A stretch of DNA of 64,000 nucleotides, taken from assembly GCF_009380215.1 (NCBI RefSeq), contig NZ_WHUG01000003.1, forward strand, positions 558,001 to 622,000, read 5' to 3'. Below, piece by piece: positions 26,266 to 35,843 of this stretch. How positions within the stretch are numbered: the stretch's first letter is position 1; the number at the start of each line of letters is the position of its first letter. The DNA is from Rugamonas aquatica (GTDB lineage Bacteria > Pseudomonadota > Gammaproteobacteria > Burkholderiales > Burkholderiaceae_D). Under the pieces are notes generated by a model. It saw nothing but the letters and a program-made list of their open reading frames with translations. It had not been told where the DNA came from and made no database searches. The translations under genes and the position numbers were made by a program.

Positions 26266-28521
26266 ATGCGTACGTGTGACCGTGGTTCTGGCTCGAAATT
26301 GAAACTGACATATCTCCCCCTGGCGGTGGCGTGTGGCACGCTGCCGATTGCCGTCTGGGCCGAACCACCTGCCTCCGAGGCTGTCACCGCGCCGGCGGCG
26401 AGCGCCGACGGCGAGCCGATCGAGGTTGTGACCATCACCGCGCAGCGCCGCCGCGAACCGGCGCGGGAAGTGCCGTTGAGCGTGGACGTGGTCAAAGGCG
26501 AGGCGCTGGAGCGCGGCGGCTATCAGTCCTTGGGCGACCTGGCGGCACTGCTGCCGGGTGTCAATCTCAACCAGGCGGGCGGCGCCACGGGCCAGAGCCA
26601 GATCACCATGCGCGGCGTTACCACCGGCTCGCAGGTCGGCGCCACGGTCAGCATGTATATCGACGATGTGCCGTTCGGTTCCAGCTCCGCCTATGCCGGC
26701 GGCGGCTCCAGCGCACTCGATCTGGGCTTGTTCGACCTGGCCAATGTGGAGGTGCTGCGCGGACCGCAAGGCACGCTGTACGGTGCGGGCGCGATGGGTG
26801 GCTTGATCAAGTATGCCGCGGTCGAACCCGACACCGGCGAGTTCAGCGTGACAGCCACGGGCGAGCTGTCACGCAAGCAAGGCGGCGAATCCGGCCACGT
26901 GTTGCGCGCCGTGGTCAACACACCACTCAAACCGGGCGTGGCCGCGATGCGGGCCACGCTCTACCGGCGCGCGGACGGTGGTTTCATCCGCGACTTGAAT
27001 CATCCTGGCGGCGCGTCCGATGGCTCGACCACCTCGGGCGGGCGGCTGGCCTTCCTGCTCACGCCGAATAAAGATCTGTCGCTGCGCGTCACCGCCTTAA
27101 GTCAACGCCAGCGCCACGATGGCACTACTGCCGAGGACATGAACCTGGCCACGATGCAGCCGGTCGATGGCGCGGATACCATACGGCGCTTTATCTCCGA
27201 GCCGGTCGATGTGGGCAACGATCTTGTTTCGCTGGCGATCAAGGCCGATCTGAAATGGGCCACGCTGGACGTCATCAGCGGCTGGCAGCGCTCCACCAAC
27301 CACGGCCGGATGGACCCATCGGCCTTCTATGTGCCTTTGCTGGGCGCGGCCGGCATCAACGCCGCCGGCTACGCCCTGGGCTATTCGTTCTACAACCGCA
27401 AGCTGACCCAGGAAGTGCGCCTGACTTCACCGCGCAGCAAGATATTCGAGTGGCTGGCCGGGGCCTTCTACACCAGCGAGGATGGCTCCAAGAATCAGCA
27501 CATGGATCCGCTGAACGCTGAGCGGCAGCCTGTCGCGCCGCTGCTGCTCGACGCCACGTTTCCCTCCACCTTCCGCGAGGCGGCGCTGTTCGGCACCGGC
27601 ACGTACTACACCAGCCAGCAGACCGACCTGTCACTGGGCGTGCGCCGCAGCCAGAACCGCCAGCATCTCGACAATCAGCTCAGCGGACTGTTCGCGCCGG
27701 CGTCGCAGCCGGCGGCCGATTCGTCCGAAGGTGTGACCACCTGGATGCTGACCGCCCGCTGGCGGCCCGCCGCCAGGCAGGCCCTGTACGCGCGGGTGGC
27801 CAGCGGCTACCGTCCGGGCGGCCCCTTGCCTGTGATCCGCAATCCGCTGACCGGCGAGCCTCTGAACAAGCCCGCCTTCCGCTCCGACAGCCTGTGGAGT
27901 TACGAGCTGGGCTGGAAGGGCGATTTGCTGCCGAACCTGCTGGCATCGGAATTGGCGCTGTACCAGATCAACTGGAAAAACATGCAGGTGTTCAGCGGTG
28001 GCGGCGGCTTCGGCGGCATCAGCAACGCCGGCAGCGCCCGCTCACGGGGGCTGGAGTGGACCTTGCGCAGCGCGCCGATCGCCGGTTGGCGGTTGTCCTC
28101 CGCGCTCAGCGTCATCGACGCCAAGCTGCTCGACGCCAGCTCGGATCTGGGCGGCAAGGCCGGCGAACGCTTGCCCGACACGGCCCGTGTGTCGACCGCG
28201 CTGCAGGCCGACCGCGAATTCCAGCTCGGCGGCCGCGACGCCTATGTGGGCGCCACCGCGCGCTACACCGGCGAGCGCTTCAACACCTTCTCCGCCGCGC
28301 CCGGCATACCGCTGTATCGCATGCCGGGCTACGCCACCGTCGATCTGCGCGGCGGCATCGAGTTCGAACAATTCGCGCTGTCCGCCTTCATCCGCAACCT
28401 GGGCGACCGGCGCGGCCAGACCGCGGCCGATACCACCCTGAGTTCGCTGGGCGGCCCGGGCCGGATCAATCTGATCGCGCCGCGCACCTTCGGCCTGCAA
28501 CTCAGCAAGTCCTTCAAGTGA
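26266..28521 (+). CDS. TonB-dependent outer-membrane receptor
   Basis: A 751-residue receptor with a signal peptide (to about residue 31), a plug domain (50-170; VVTITAQRRREPAREVPLSV, then VEVLRGPQGTLYGAGAMGGL) and a 22-strand-type barrel ending in a C-terminal Lys after aromatic-rich strands. It imports a substrate across the outer membrane using TonB energy. The plug style is that of the large Oxalobacteraceae/sphingomonad receptors for organic substrates rather than classical siderophores. ATG 26266 is preferred over 26254 because GGAG lies between them. The dipeptide epimerase follows after 20 bases, pointing to a peptide-like ligand (inference). Confidence 0.92.
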   Translation: MRTCDRGSGSKLKLTYLPLAVACGTLPIAVWAEPPASEAVTAPAASADGEPIEVVTITAQRRREPAREVPLSVDVVKGEALERGGYQSLGDLAALLPGVNLNQAGGATGQSQITMRGVTTGSQVGATVSMYIDDVPFGSSSAYAGGGSSALDLGLFDLANVEVLRGPQGTLYGAGAMGGLIKYAAVEPDTGEFSVTATGELSRKQGGESGHVLRAVVNTPLKPGVAAMRATLYRRADGGFIRDLNHPGGASDGSTTSGGRLAFLLTPNKDLSLRVTALSQRQRHDGTTAEDMNLATMQPVDGADTIRRFISEPVDVGNDLVSLAIKADLKWATLDVISGWQRSTNHGRMDPSAFYVPLLGAAGINAAGYALGYSFYNRKLTQEVRLTSPRSKIFEWLAGAFYTSEDGSKNQHMDPLNAERQPVAPLLLDATFPSTFREAALFGTGTYYTSQQTDLSLGVRRSQNRQHLDNQLSGLFAPASQPAADSSEGVTTWMLTARWRPAARQALYARVASGYRPGGPLPVIRNPLTGEPLNKPAFRSDSLWSYELGWKGDLLPNLLASELALYQINWKNMQVFSGGGGFGGISNAGSARSRGLEWTLRSAPIAGWRLSSALSVIDAKLLDASSDLGGKAGERLPDTARVSTALQADREFQLGGRDAYVGATARYTGERFNTFSAAPGIPLYRMPGYATVDLRGGIEFEQFALSAFIRNLGDRRGQTAADTTLSSLGGPGRINLIAPRTFGLQLSKSFK

Positions 28522-28541
28522 GATACGGAGTTCATACCACC

Positions 28542-29588
28542 ATGCACATCGAAACTTTTATCGACGAGGTATTGTTTAAGCAACCGCTGCGGATAGCCGG
28601 CCGCACGCTCACCGGTCAATCCGTGCTGCGCATCGCGGTACACCATGGGCCGAACGTGGCGCATGCCGAAGCGGCGGGTGTTTTCTACCGGGGCGATAGC
28701 GGCGCCAGCATGCGGCGCGAGATCGAGACATTGCTGCCGGACCTGCCCGCCGACTTGCTGGGCGTCTGGGGTGCGGTGCGCCGGATGGCGCCGGGAGGCG
28801 CGCGCAATGCGCTGGACTGGGCCTGCTGGCAACTGGCCGCCGCCGCGCGCGGCGAGCCGACCTACCGGCAAGCGTTCCTTGCCCGCGTGCGGCCGCTGGT
28901 CACGATGGTCACGCTGGGCGTCGCCGAGCCGCAGCTGATGGCGCAGGCGGCGCTGGCTCTGCCGTCTGCCCGGGCGCTCAAGCTGAAGCTCGATGGCGGC
29001 GAGCAGGACGCGGCCCGCGTGATCGCCGTCAGAAAGGTGCGGCCGGATGTCAGGCTGTCCATCGATGCCAACGAAGGCTGGTCGCTCGAACATCTCGACC
29101 GCATGATGGCGGTGCTGGTCGATAACGGCGTGGAGCTGATCGAGCAGCCATTGCCGGCCGACGCCGACAGCGCGCTGGAGCGGATGCGCGCGCCGATCCC
29201 GCTGGCCGCCGACGAATCCCTGCAAACCATGGCCGATCTGGATCGCGTCCAGGCGCGCTACCAGGTGGCCAACATCAAGCTCGACAAATGCGGGGGACTG
29301 AGCGAGGCGCTGGCGCTGGCGGCAGAAGCGCGGCGGCGCGGCCTGCGCGTGATGATCGGTTGCATGGGCGGCCGTTCGATGGCGCTGTTGCCGGCGTTTA
29401 TCGCGGCCCAGGGCGCCGATCTGGTCGATCTCGACGCGCCCCTGTTCATGGCCAGCGACACCACGCCGGCCGCGCTGTATCACGGCGGTTGCATCAGCTA
29501 CGCCGAGTCGGCGTTCAGTCCGAGCCCGTCGGCCGCAGCGGCGCCGTATAGCGTTTCACCCGCACCGGTGCCCCATGCAGTTGCGTAA
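28542..29588 (+). CDS. Dipeptide epimerase, enolase superfamily (L-Ala-D/L-Glu epimerase-like)
   Basis: A 348-residue cytoplasmic enzyme that interconverts L and D configuration at one residue of a dipeptide. The enolase-superfamily residues are in place: KLK acid/base motif at 147-149, metal ligands Asp175 (DANEGW), Glu201 (EQPLP) and Asp224 (ADES), and the second-face lysine in IKLDKCGG (245-252). GCMGGRSMA (273-281) and DLDAP (296-300) are dipeptide-epimerase hallmarks. Dipeptide specificity is not predictable by eye. The last 74 bases overlap the convergent TetR gene, and the Ser/Pro/Ala-rich C-terminal tail may be a local extension. Confidence 0.87.
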   Translation: MHIETFIDEVLFKQPLRIAGRTLTGQSVLRIAVHHGPNVAHAEAAGVFYRGDSGASMRREIETLLPDLPADLLGVWGAVRRMAPGGARNALDWACWQLAAAARGEPTYRQAFLARVRPLVTMVTLGVAEPQLMAQAALALPSARALKLKLDGGEQDAARVIAVRKVRPDVRLSIDANEGWSLEHLDRMMAVLVDNGVELIEQPLPADADSALERMRAPIPLAADESLQTMADLDRVQARYQVANIKLDKCGGLSEALALAAEARRRGLRVMIGCMGGRSMALLPAFIAAQGADLVDLDAPLFMASDTTPAALYHGGCISYAESAFSPSPSAAAAPYSVSPAPVPHAVA

Positions 29589-30153
29589 TCAACATGCGCG
29601 CCGCCTTCAGCTTGGCGTCGTTGCAGGAGGGGACGCCGATCAGCATCTGCGCCTGCGCCGACAACAGCAAGGACATCAGCGCCTCGCCGATGGCCTGCAC
29701 ATCCTGCGTGCCGCCGTCGCTGGCGACGCGCGCCGCCGCCCCCAGCACTGCATCGCGCAGGCGGGTGAAGTTGCGCACCACCACCGCCTGCACCTCGGCG
29801 TTGCGGCGCGCGATGGCGGCCACTTCCAGCGCGGTGCACGCCGCCTGGCTGGCGGAACCCGGCGCCTCCAGCGCCTGCAAGATGGCCTCGATCAGACCGA
29901 GCAACTCGCCTGCGGTGGCGCAGGCGTCGAACGGCTCGCCGTTGACGCCGGAATCGATCAGCTGCAACAGCACCTCCTCCTTGGAACGGAAGTGGACGTA
30001 CAGGGAGCCGACCGACAGGCCGGCCTGGGTGCTGACGTCGCTCATCGTGGCCGCGTGCACGCCCTTTTTCTCGAAGACGATCTGGGCCGCAGTGAGTATC
30101 TGTTTGCGCATCGACGCCATGTGGCGCTCATCTCTTTTGGGCATGGCTGACAT
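29515..30153 (-). CDS. TetR/AcrR family regulator of the peptide-catabolic locus
   Basis: A 212-residue regulator with a clear TetR helix-turn-helix (RKQILTAAQIVFEKKG; SDVSTQAGLSVGSLYVHFRS, about 15-60) and an effector-binding domain. The ATG at 30153 is used here; 30144 is an alternative and neither has a good ribosome site. It lies between the two operons it probably controls, and palindromes lie at both promoters (26236-26253 and 30158-30175). The second lies five bases ahead of its own start codon, so it should autoregulate. The ligand is probably the transported peptide or a breakdown product (inference). Confidence 0.88.
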   Translation of the reverse strand: MSAMPKRDERHMASMRKQILTAAQIVFEKKGVHAATMSDVSTQAGLSVGSLYVHFRSKEEVLLQLIDSGVNGEPFDACATAGELLGLIEAILQALEAPGSASQAACTALEVAAIARRNAEVQAVVVRNFTRLRDAVLGAAARVASDGGTQDVQAIGEALMSLLLSAQAQMLIGVPSCNDAKLKAARMLITQLHGAPVRVKRYTAPLRPTGSD

Positions 30154-30157
30154 TAAA

Positions 30158-30175
30158 AATGAATGATTATTTATT
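30158..30175. promoter_or_regulatory. Second TetR-type operator, TetR / D-aminopeptidase intergenic
   Basis: AATGAATGATTATTTATT has the same left arm as the site at 26236-26253 (in its reverse orientation) and a weaker right arm. It lies in the 42-base gap between the TetR gene and the start of the D-aminopeptidase operon. Confidence 0.5.
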
Positions 30176-30195
30176 TTACTTTGAAAGAGTATGCA

Positions 30196-31800
30196 ATGGC
30201 TAACACTGAAATCGAAAAACTGGCAGCTGTAATGAATGAATTCGCCGGCGCCGGCGCCCCCGGCGCCATCGTCAGCGTGCGGCGCGGCGGCAAATCGCTG
30301 CTGCGCAGCGGCTTTGGACTGGCCAGCCTGGAATCGGGCCTGGTCAACACGCCGTCGACCAAGATGCGGATCGGCTCGACCACCAAGCACCTGGCTTGCA
30401 CGCTGGCGCTGCTGCTGCGCGACCAGGGCAAGTTGTCGATCGACGAGCCGGTGTCGCGCTGGCTGCCGGAACTGCCGCCGTCCCAGGGCCGGCGCACGCT
30501 GCGGCAATTCATGAACCACACCGGCGGCACCCGCGACTACCTCGACCTGTCGCTGCTGTCGAACGGCATGGTGCTGGTGCCGGGCGAGGCGGCGTTCGAC
30601 TACCAATGCCGCCAGCACGACGACAACTTCGCCGCCGGGGCCCAGTTCATCTACAACAACGGCGGCTATCGCATGCTGTCGATGGTCATCGAACGGGTGC
30701 TCGACATGCCGCTGGCGCAGGCCATGAGCGAGTACCTGTTCGAGCCGCTGGGCATGCACGACACCTCGCTGTGGAGCAGCGATCTCGATCCCCTGCCGGG
30801 CAGCGCGGCCACCCACATCGCACGGCCGGACGGCAGCTTTGGCAAGGGCATCTTCCCCTCGGTGATCCTGGGCGAGGGCGGGGTCGCCTCCACGCTGGAC
30901 GACATGCAGCGCTGGCTGGCGCACCTGCTGGCGCCGACCTTGTGGCCGGCCTCGTTGTCGATGGAGATGCTGGCGCCAACCGAGCTGAACAATGGCTATG
31001 TCACCCCCTATGGTTTCGGCCTGATCCGTGAACAGTGGCGCGGCGTGACGCTGGTGCACCACGCCGGCGGCGTGGTCGGCGGCACCTGCCAGATGCTGGC
31101 GGCGCCGGAGCACGACATCCAGATCGTGGTCATCACCAACCGCAGCGACAAGGCGGCCCCGGCGCTGGCGGAACAGTTGCTGGCGGCCTTGCTGGACGAG
31201 ACGCTGGAACCGGCCGCGACGCCGGCCGATCCGGCGCTGATCGACAGCTGCGGCGGCGATTATTACTGCCGCGCCAGCGGCCGCCACTACTCCATCGTGC
31301 TGCAGGAGGGCGTGCTGTGCCTGAAGGACTTCGGCATGCCGCTGCCGCTGCAGCAGGGCAGCGGCGATACCTTGCACATCAATCTGCTGTCGGTGATTGT
31401 GCTGGAGGTGGAGGCGCTGCGCGACGCGGCGGGGAAGGTCCACGCCATCGACGTCACCCAGCAGGGACGGCGCATGCGTTGCGAACGCGTCGCCGCCGAG
31501 GACCGGGCCGCGCTGACGCTGGCGCAGTTTGCGGGCAACTGGGTCAGCACGGAACTGGGCGCCGACATCGTCATCAAGTCCGAACCGGGCAGCATGCGGA
31601 TCGCCGGCCTCTACGGCCGCAACACTTACAAGCTGGAGCCGCTGCTGGCCGACGTCTGCCTGCTCAGCTGCGATGATCCGGCGGTGCCGCTGGCGGGCAC
31701 GCTGCGTCTGAGCGGCGCGGCGGGCGAGCGCCGCCGGCTGGTGCTGGATACCGCGCGCACCCGTGGCCTGAACCTGGACGAGGGGGGCGCTCATGGCTGA
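30196..31800 (+). CDS. D-aminopeptidase-like serine hydrolase (peptidase family S12)
   Basis: A 534-residue serine peptidase that should release N-terminal D-residues from peptides or amides. The penicillin-recognising fold is intact: S61-T-T-K64, Y154-N-N and H290-A-G. The His-x-Gly third motif, the conserved RDYLDLS and PYGFGL stretches, and two C-terminal beta-barrel-like regions (about 345-534) match the D-aminopeptidase of Ochrobactrum rather than a beta-lactamase. No signal peptide is seen, so it acts in the cytoplasm. ATG 30196 follows GAAAGAG. It is first in a seven-gene operon and overlaps the MFS gene by eight bases. Confidence 0.82.
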   Translation: MANTEIEKLAAVMNEFAGAGAPGAIVSVRRGGKSLLRSGFGLASLESGLVNTPSTKMRIGSTTKHLACTLALLLRDQGKLSIDEPVSRWLPELPPSQGRRTLRQFMNHTGGTRDYLDLSLLSNGMVLVPGEAAFDYQCRQHDDNFAAGAQFIYNNGGYRMLSMVIERVLDMPLAQAMSEYLFEPLGMHDTSLWSSDLDPLPGSAATHIARPDGSFGKGIFPSVILGEGGVASTLDDMQRWLAHLLAPTLWPASLSMEMLAPTELNNGYVTPYGFGLIREQWRGVTLVHHAGGVVGGTCQMLAAPEHDIQIVVITNRSDKAAPALAEQLLAALLDETLEPAATPADPALIDSCGGDYYCRASGRHYSIVLQEGVLCLKDFGMPLPLQQGSGDTLHINLLSVIVLEVEALRDAAGKVHAIDVTQQGRRMRCERVAAEDRAALTLAQFAGNWVSTELGADIVIKSEPGSMRIAGLYGRNTYKLEPLLADVCLLSCDDPAVPLAGTLRLSGAAGERRRLVLDTARTRGLNLDEGGAHG

Positions 31801-33118
31801 ACCGCGTCCACCTGCGCGCCTGGTGGTGGCCGGCTTCGGCGCCGGCCCGCTCGGCTCGACGCTGGCCTCCGGCGTGGTGCCGCTGCTGTTCCTGTACTAC
31901 CTGACGGAGTACGCGCAGGTGCCGGCCGGCGTCGCCGGCGTGCTGCTGGCGCTGCCGAAGTTCGCCGATCTGTTGCTCGACCCCTGGCTGGGCCGGCGCG
32001 CCGATGCCTGGGCGCGCGCACTGGGCAGCCGCAGCCTGCTGCTCATGCTGATCGCATGTGCCTTGCCAGTGCTGAGCGTGTTGATGTTCCTGCCAATGAC
32101 CGACCTGGCGCTGCCGTTGCGGGTGGCGGCGTTTGGCGTGCTGCTGGTGCTGCAATCGCTGATGCTGACGGTGTTCGCGGTGACCCACACCGCCATCGCC
32201 AGCGACATCGCCGCCGATATGGCGGGCCGCAGCACGCTGATGTCGGCGCGCGCGCTGGGGCAGACGGTGGCGGGGCTGGCGGTGTCGGTGCTGGCGCCAC
32301 AGCTGGTGTCGGGCTTTAAGACCTTCCACGGCGGCTACCTGGGCATGGCGCTGGTGCTGGGCCTGGCCTCGATTGCCGCCAGCGGCGCCTGCTGGCTGGT
32401 GGTGCGTCGCGTGCCGATGCGCGACGGACCGAGCGCGGAAGCATCGCTGTCCCTGCTGCCGGCGCTGCGGCGCACGCTGCGCAACCGGGCCTTTTATTGC
32501 GTCGTGATGCTGTTGATATTGCTGGGCGCCAGCAGCACGGCGCTGTTCGCGGCGCTGCCTTACGCCAACCAGCACCTGTTGCGCGCGCAACCGGACAATC
32601 TGTCGCTGCTGCTGACGCCGATCTTCTTGTCGGTGCTGGCCGGTGTGACGGCGGCGCCGTGGCTGACGCGGCGCGCGCCGCCGCAGACAGTGCTGGGCGG
32701 CGCGCTGCTGGTGGCGCTGGCCGGGGTGTCGTGGCTGACGGCCGGGGCGCGTGGCAACGGGCAAATGATCGCCGCGTCCGTCGTGTTCGGGCTGGCGTTC
32801 GGCGTGCTGACCGTGCTGATCTCGACGCTGGCGATGGAAGCCGCCACCAAATCCTCGGGCGAGGGCGAGAGCCTGGGCATGTATCTGGGCATATTGTTTT
32901 CGGCGGAAAAACTGGGCCAGTCCCTGGGCGGCATTGTGGTTGGATTCGGCCTGGACTGGGTCGGCGGACTCGGCGTGGACGCACCGCCTGCGGCGCTGTC
33001 GCGCCTGGTGGTGGTGTGGATCGGCGCGCCGGTGTTGCCGCTGGTTGCCGCGCTGCTGATGCTGTTGTTACTGACTTCGCGCCTGCGCGCGTTCTGGCAT
33101 AAGGAAGCTGTTCAATGA
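31793..33118 (+). CDS. MFS transporter (GPH/MFS_2-like)
   Basis: A 441-residue inner-membrane carrier with twelve predicted helices. The loop between helices 2 and 3, PKFADLLLDPWLGRRADAW, matches the GPH/MFS_2 pattern (D-x4-P-x-G-x-x-x-D). Such carriers move sugars, peptides or other organic solutes with cations. Overlaps of eight and four bases couple it to the D-aminopeptidase and M81 genes, so it probably carries the imported peptide or a product across the inner membrane. Confidence 0.88.
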   Translation: MAEPRPPARLVVAGFGAGPLGSTLASGVVPLLFLYYLTEYAQVPAGVAGVLLALPKFADLLLDPWLGRRADAWARALGSRSLLLMLIACALPVLSVLMFLPMTDLALPLRVAAFGVLLVLQSLMLTVFAVTHTAIASDIAADMAGRSTLMSARALGQTVAGLAVSVLAPQLVSGFKTFHGGYLGMALVLGLASIAASGACWLVVRRVPMRDGPSAEASLSLLPALRRTLRNRAFYCVVMLLILLGASSTALFAALPYANQHLLRAQPDNLSLLLTPIFLSVLAGVTAAPWLTRRAPPQTVLGGALLVALAGVSWLTAGARGNGQMIAASVVFGLAFGVLTVLISTLAMEAATKSSGEGESLGMYLGILFSAEKLGQSLGGIVVGFGLDWVGGLGVDAPPAALSRLVVVWIGAPVLPLVAALLMLLLLTSRLRAFWHKEAVQ

Positions 33119-34575
33119 AAATCTTCACCTCCGCGCTGGTCACCGAGACCAACACGTTTTCCACTTTTCCCACCACGATGGAGGCGTTCGAGGAGCTCGG
33201 CATCGTGCGCGGCCCCATTACTGCCGCCGCCTTGACCGAGACCGGCGCGATTGGCGGCCAATGGCGCCGTCTGGCGCAGCACTATGGCGACGAATTGCAC
33301 GAGGGCTTGTACGCGATGGCACAACCGGCCGGCCGCGTGCCTGCGGCCACGTATGCCCAGTTGCGCGACGAACTCGTCGAGCGGGTCCGGCAGGCGATGC
33401 CGCTGGACATGGCGCTGCTGTTCCTGCACGGCGCCATGGCGGCCGAAGGCGTGGACGATTGCGAAGGCGACTTGTTGCGCGCGGTACGCGAGGTCGTCGG
33501 CGCCGGCTGCGTGATCGGGGTCGAACTGGACCCGCACTGCCATCTCAGCACCGCCATGACGACGCATGCCGATGCGATCGTGCTGATGCGCGAGTATCCG
33601 CATACCGATTTCGAGCAGCGGGCGATTGAATTGTTCGAGCTGTGCCGCGCTGCCGCCAGCGGTGCGACCAAGCCCGTCATGGCCGTGGTCGATTGCCGCA
33701 TGGTTGGCTTTTATCCCACCACGTCGGAACCGATGCGCGGCCTGGTCGCCGCCCTGTACGAGGTGGAGCGTCGCCCCGGCATCCTGTCGGCCAGCCTGGT
33801 GCATGGCTTCCCCTGGGGGGATGTGGCCGACGCCGGCAGCAAGGTGCTGGTGGTGGCCGACGGCGACCGCTCGCTGGCCGCGAGCGTGGCCCAGGAGCTG
33901 GCGCAGCGCTTTTACCGCTTGCGTCACGCGTTGCGGCCTACCTTGCAGAGCATCGATCAGGCGCTGGCGGCGTTGCCCGCAGGCGCGGCGCCGTTGATCG
34001 TTGCCGATGCGGGCGACAATCCTGGCGGCGGCGCGCCATGCGACCATACGGTGTTGCTGGCGGCCCTGCTGCAGCGGTCCGAGCTGCGCAGCGCGGTGGG
34101 CATGCTGTGGGATCCTGAGGCGGTCGAGCTGTGCCACGCGGCCGGGGTGGGGGCGCGCTTGCATCTGCGCATAGGCGGCAAGGCTGGCCCTGTATCGGGC
34201 CAACCGCTGGAAGTGGAAGTCGTGGTGCGGGCGACCGCAGAGCGCCATACACAACAGACTGCCGGCATGAGCGACCCGCTGGGACGGGCGGCATGGGTGC
34301 GCGCCGGCGCCACGGACATCGTGCTGATCAGCCGGCGCCAGCAAACCCTGTCGCCGAGCGCGTTCACCGGACTCGGTGTGCCGCTGCATGAGGCACGGGT
34401 GATCGCTGTGAAATCCAGCCATCACTATTACGCCGAGTTCCAGGCGCTGTCCACCGACTGCCACATCGTTGAAACCGGGGCGGCGCTGTCGATGGATTTC
34501 GCGCATCTGCCGTACCGGACGCGCGGCCGCGATTATTTTCCCGCGGTCGAGAACCCGGCGCCGGAGCTAGCATGA
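33115..34575 (+). CDS. M81 family metallopeptidase (MlrC-like)
   Basis: A 486-residue member of the MlrC family, named after the last enzyme of microcystin breakdown, a zinc peptidase acting on short linear peptides with unusual residues. Family motifs are present: ETNTFS (11-16), FLHGAM (103-108), ELDPHCHLS (137-145, in place of the more usual DLHAN), YPHTD (161-165) and DNPGGGAPCD (301-310). The N-terminal DUF1485-type domain and C-terminal MlrC domain are both complete. ATGA overlap with the MFS gene and a four-base overlap with kynureninase show tight coupling. Confidence 0.9.
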   Translation: MKIFTSALVTETNTFSTFPTTMEAFEELGIVRGPITAAALTETGAIGGQWRRLAQHYGDELHEGLYAMAQPAGRVPAATYAQLRDELVERVRQAMPLDMALLFLHGAMAAEGVDDCEGDLLRAVREVVGAGCVIGVELDPHCHLSTAMTTHADAIVLMREYPHTDFEQRAIELFELCRAAASGATKPVMAVVDCRMVGFYPTTSEPMRGLVAALYEVERRPGILSASLVHGFPWGDVADAGSKVLVVADGDRSLAASVAQELAQRFYRLRHALRPTLQSIDQALAALPAGAAPLIVADAGDNPGGGAPCDHTVLLAALLQRSELRSAVGMLWDPEAVELCHAAGVGARLHLRIGGKAGPVSGQPLEVEVVVRATAERHTQQTAGMSDPLGRAAWVRAGATDIVLISRRQQTLSPSAFTGLGVPLHEARVIAVKSSHHYYAEFQALSTDCHIVETGAALSMDFAHLPYRTRGRDYFPAVENPAPELA

Positions 34576-35843
34576 GCGCCGCCGCTGCAATGACGACGCG
34601 GGAACAAGCGCAGGCATGGGATCGCGACGATGCACTGGCCGGCCACCGGGCGTTGTTCGATTTGCCGCCTGGCCTGATTTACCTCGATGGCAATTCGCTG
34701 GGCGCGTTACCCCGCGCCACGCCGGAGCGCGTGAGTCAGGTCGTGCGCGGCGAATGGGGACAGGGCTTGATACGCAGCTGGAACAAGGCGGGCTGGGTCG
34801 ACCTGCCGCGCCGCGTGGGCGACAAGATCGCGCGTCTGGTGGGCGCCGGGGCCGGCGAACTGGTTGTGGCGGACTCGACTAGCGTGAACGTCTTCAAGAC
34901 GCTGCATGCCGCGCTCGCCATCGCCAGGCAGGATCATCCGGGCCGCCGTCTGATCGTCTCGGAGCGGGATAACTTTCCCACCGATCTGTACATCGCCGAC
35001 AGCCTGGCCCGCGAGCAGGGCTGCACGCTGTTGCTGGTTGACGCCGTCGAGCAGCTGGGACCGTTGCTGGACGATGGCGAAGTGGCGGTGCTGATGCTTA
35101 CCCACGTCAACTATCGTACCGGCCGCATGCACGACATGGCGGAGCTCAACCGCCGCGCCCATGCGCAGGGCACGCTGGTGTTGTGGGATCTGGCGCATTC
35201 GGCGGGCGCGGTGCCGCTGGACCTGCATCGGGACGATGCTGATTTCGCGGTCGGCTGCGGCTACAAATATCTGAACGGCGGACCCGGCGCACCGGCCTTC
35301 GTGTGGGTCCATCCGCGCCACGCAGGGCGTTGCACGCAGCCGCTGTCGGGATGGTTCGGCCATGCGGCACCGTTCCAGTTCACGCCGACCTACACGCCGG
35401 CGCCGGGCGTGGGGCGCTACCTGTGCGGCACGCCCGCCGTACTGGGCATGGCGGCGCTGGAGTGTGGCGTCGACACGCTGCTGGCGGCCGGCGATATGCA
35501 GGCGCTGCGCGCCAAGTCGCTCGCCTTGACGCAGCTGTTTATCGAGCTGGTCGATCAACGTTGCGCCGGGCACGGTCTGAAGTTGGTCACGCCGCGCACG
35601 GTTCACTTGCGCGGCAGTCAGGTTTGCCTGTCGCACCCCACCGATGCCTACGCCATCATGCAGGCGCTGATTGCGCGTGATGTCATCGGCGATTTTCGCG
35701 CGCCCGACATTTTGCGTTTCGGCTTTACGCCGCTGTACACGCGCTTTGTCGACGTGTGGGACGCGGTGGATAGACTGGAGCAGGTGCTGTCGTCCGGCGC
35801 CGCGCACGAGACGCGCTTCCAGCAGCGCGAGGTGGTGACGTGA
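34572..35843 (+). CDS. kynU: Kynureninase
   Basis: A 423-residue PLP enzyme that splits L-kynurenine to anthranilate and L-alanine. [12 protein letters not shown] (38-49) is the substrate-end motif. [14 protein letters not shown] (205-218) contains the Asp that holds the PLP ring, and Lys232 in [12 protein letters not shown] forms the Schiff base. SGWFGH follows. The length is normal. It overlaps the M81 gene by four bases and ends in GTGA shared with kynA. The usual betaproteobacterial partner kynB (formamidase) and a kynR regulator are absent from this operon. Confidence 0.95.
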   Translation: MSAAAAMTTREQAQAWDRDDALAGHRALFDLPPGLIYLDGNSLGALPRATPERVSQVVRGEWGQGLIRSWNKAGWVDLPRRVGDKIARLVGAGAGELVVADSTSVNVFKTLHAALAIARQDHPGRRLIVSERDNFPTDLYIADSLAREQGCTLLLVDAVEQLGPLLDDGEVAVLMLTHVNYRTGRMHDMAELNRRAHAQGTLVLWDLAHSAGAVPLDLHRDDADFAVGCGYKYLNGGPGAPAFVWVHPRHAGRCTQPLSGWFGHAAPFQFTPTYTPAPGVGRYLCGTPAVLGMAALECGVDTLLAAGDMQALRAKSLALTQLFIELVDQRCAGHGLKLVTPRTVHLRGSQVCLSHPTDAYAIMQALIARDVIGDFRAPDILRFGFTPLYTRFVDVWDAVDRLEQVLSSGAAHETRFQQREVVT

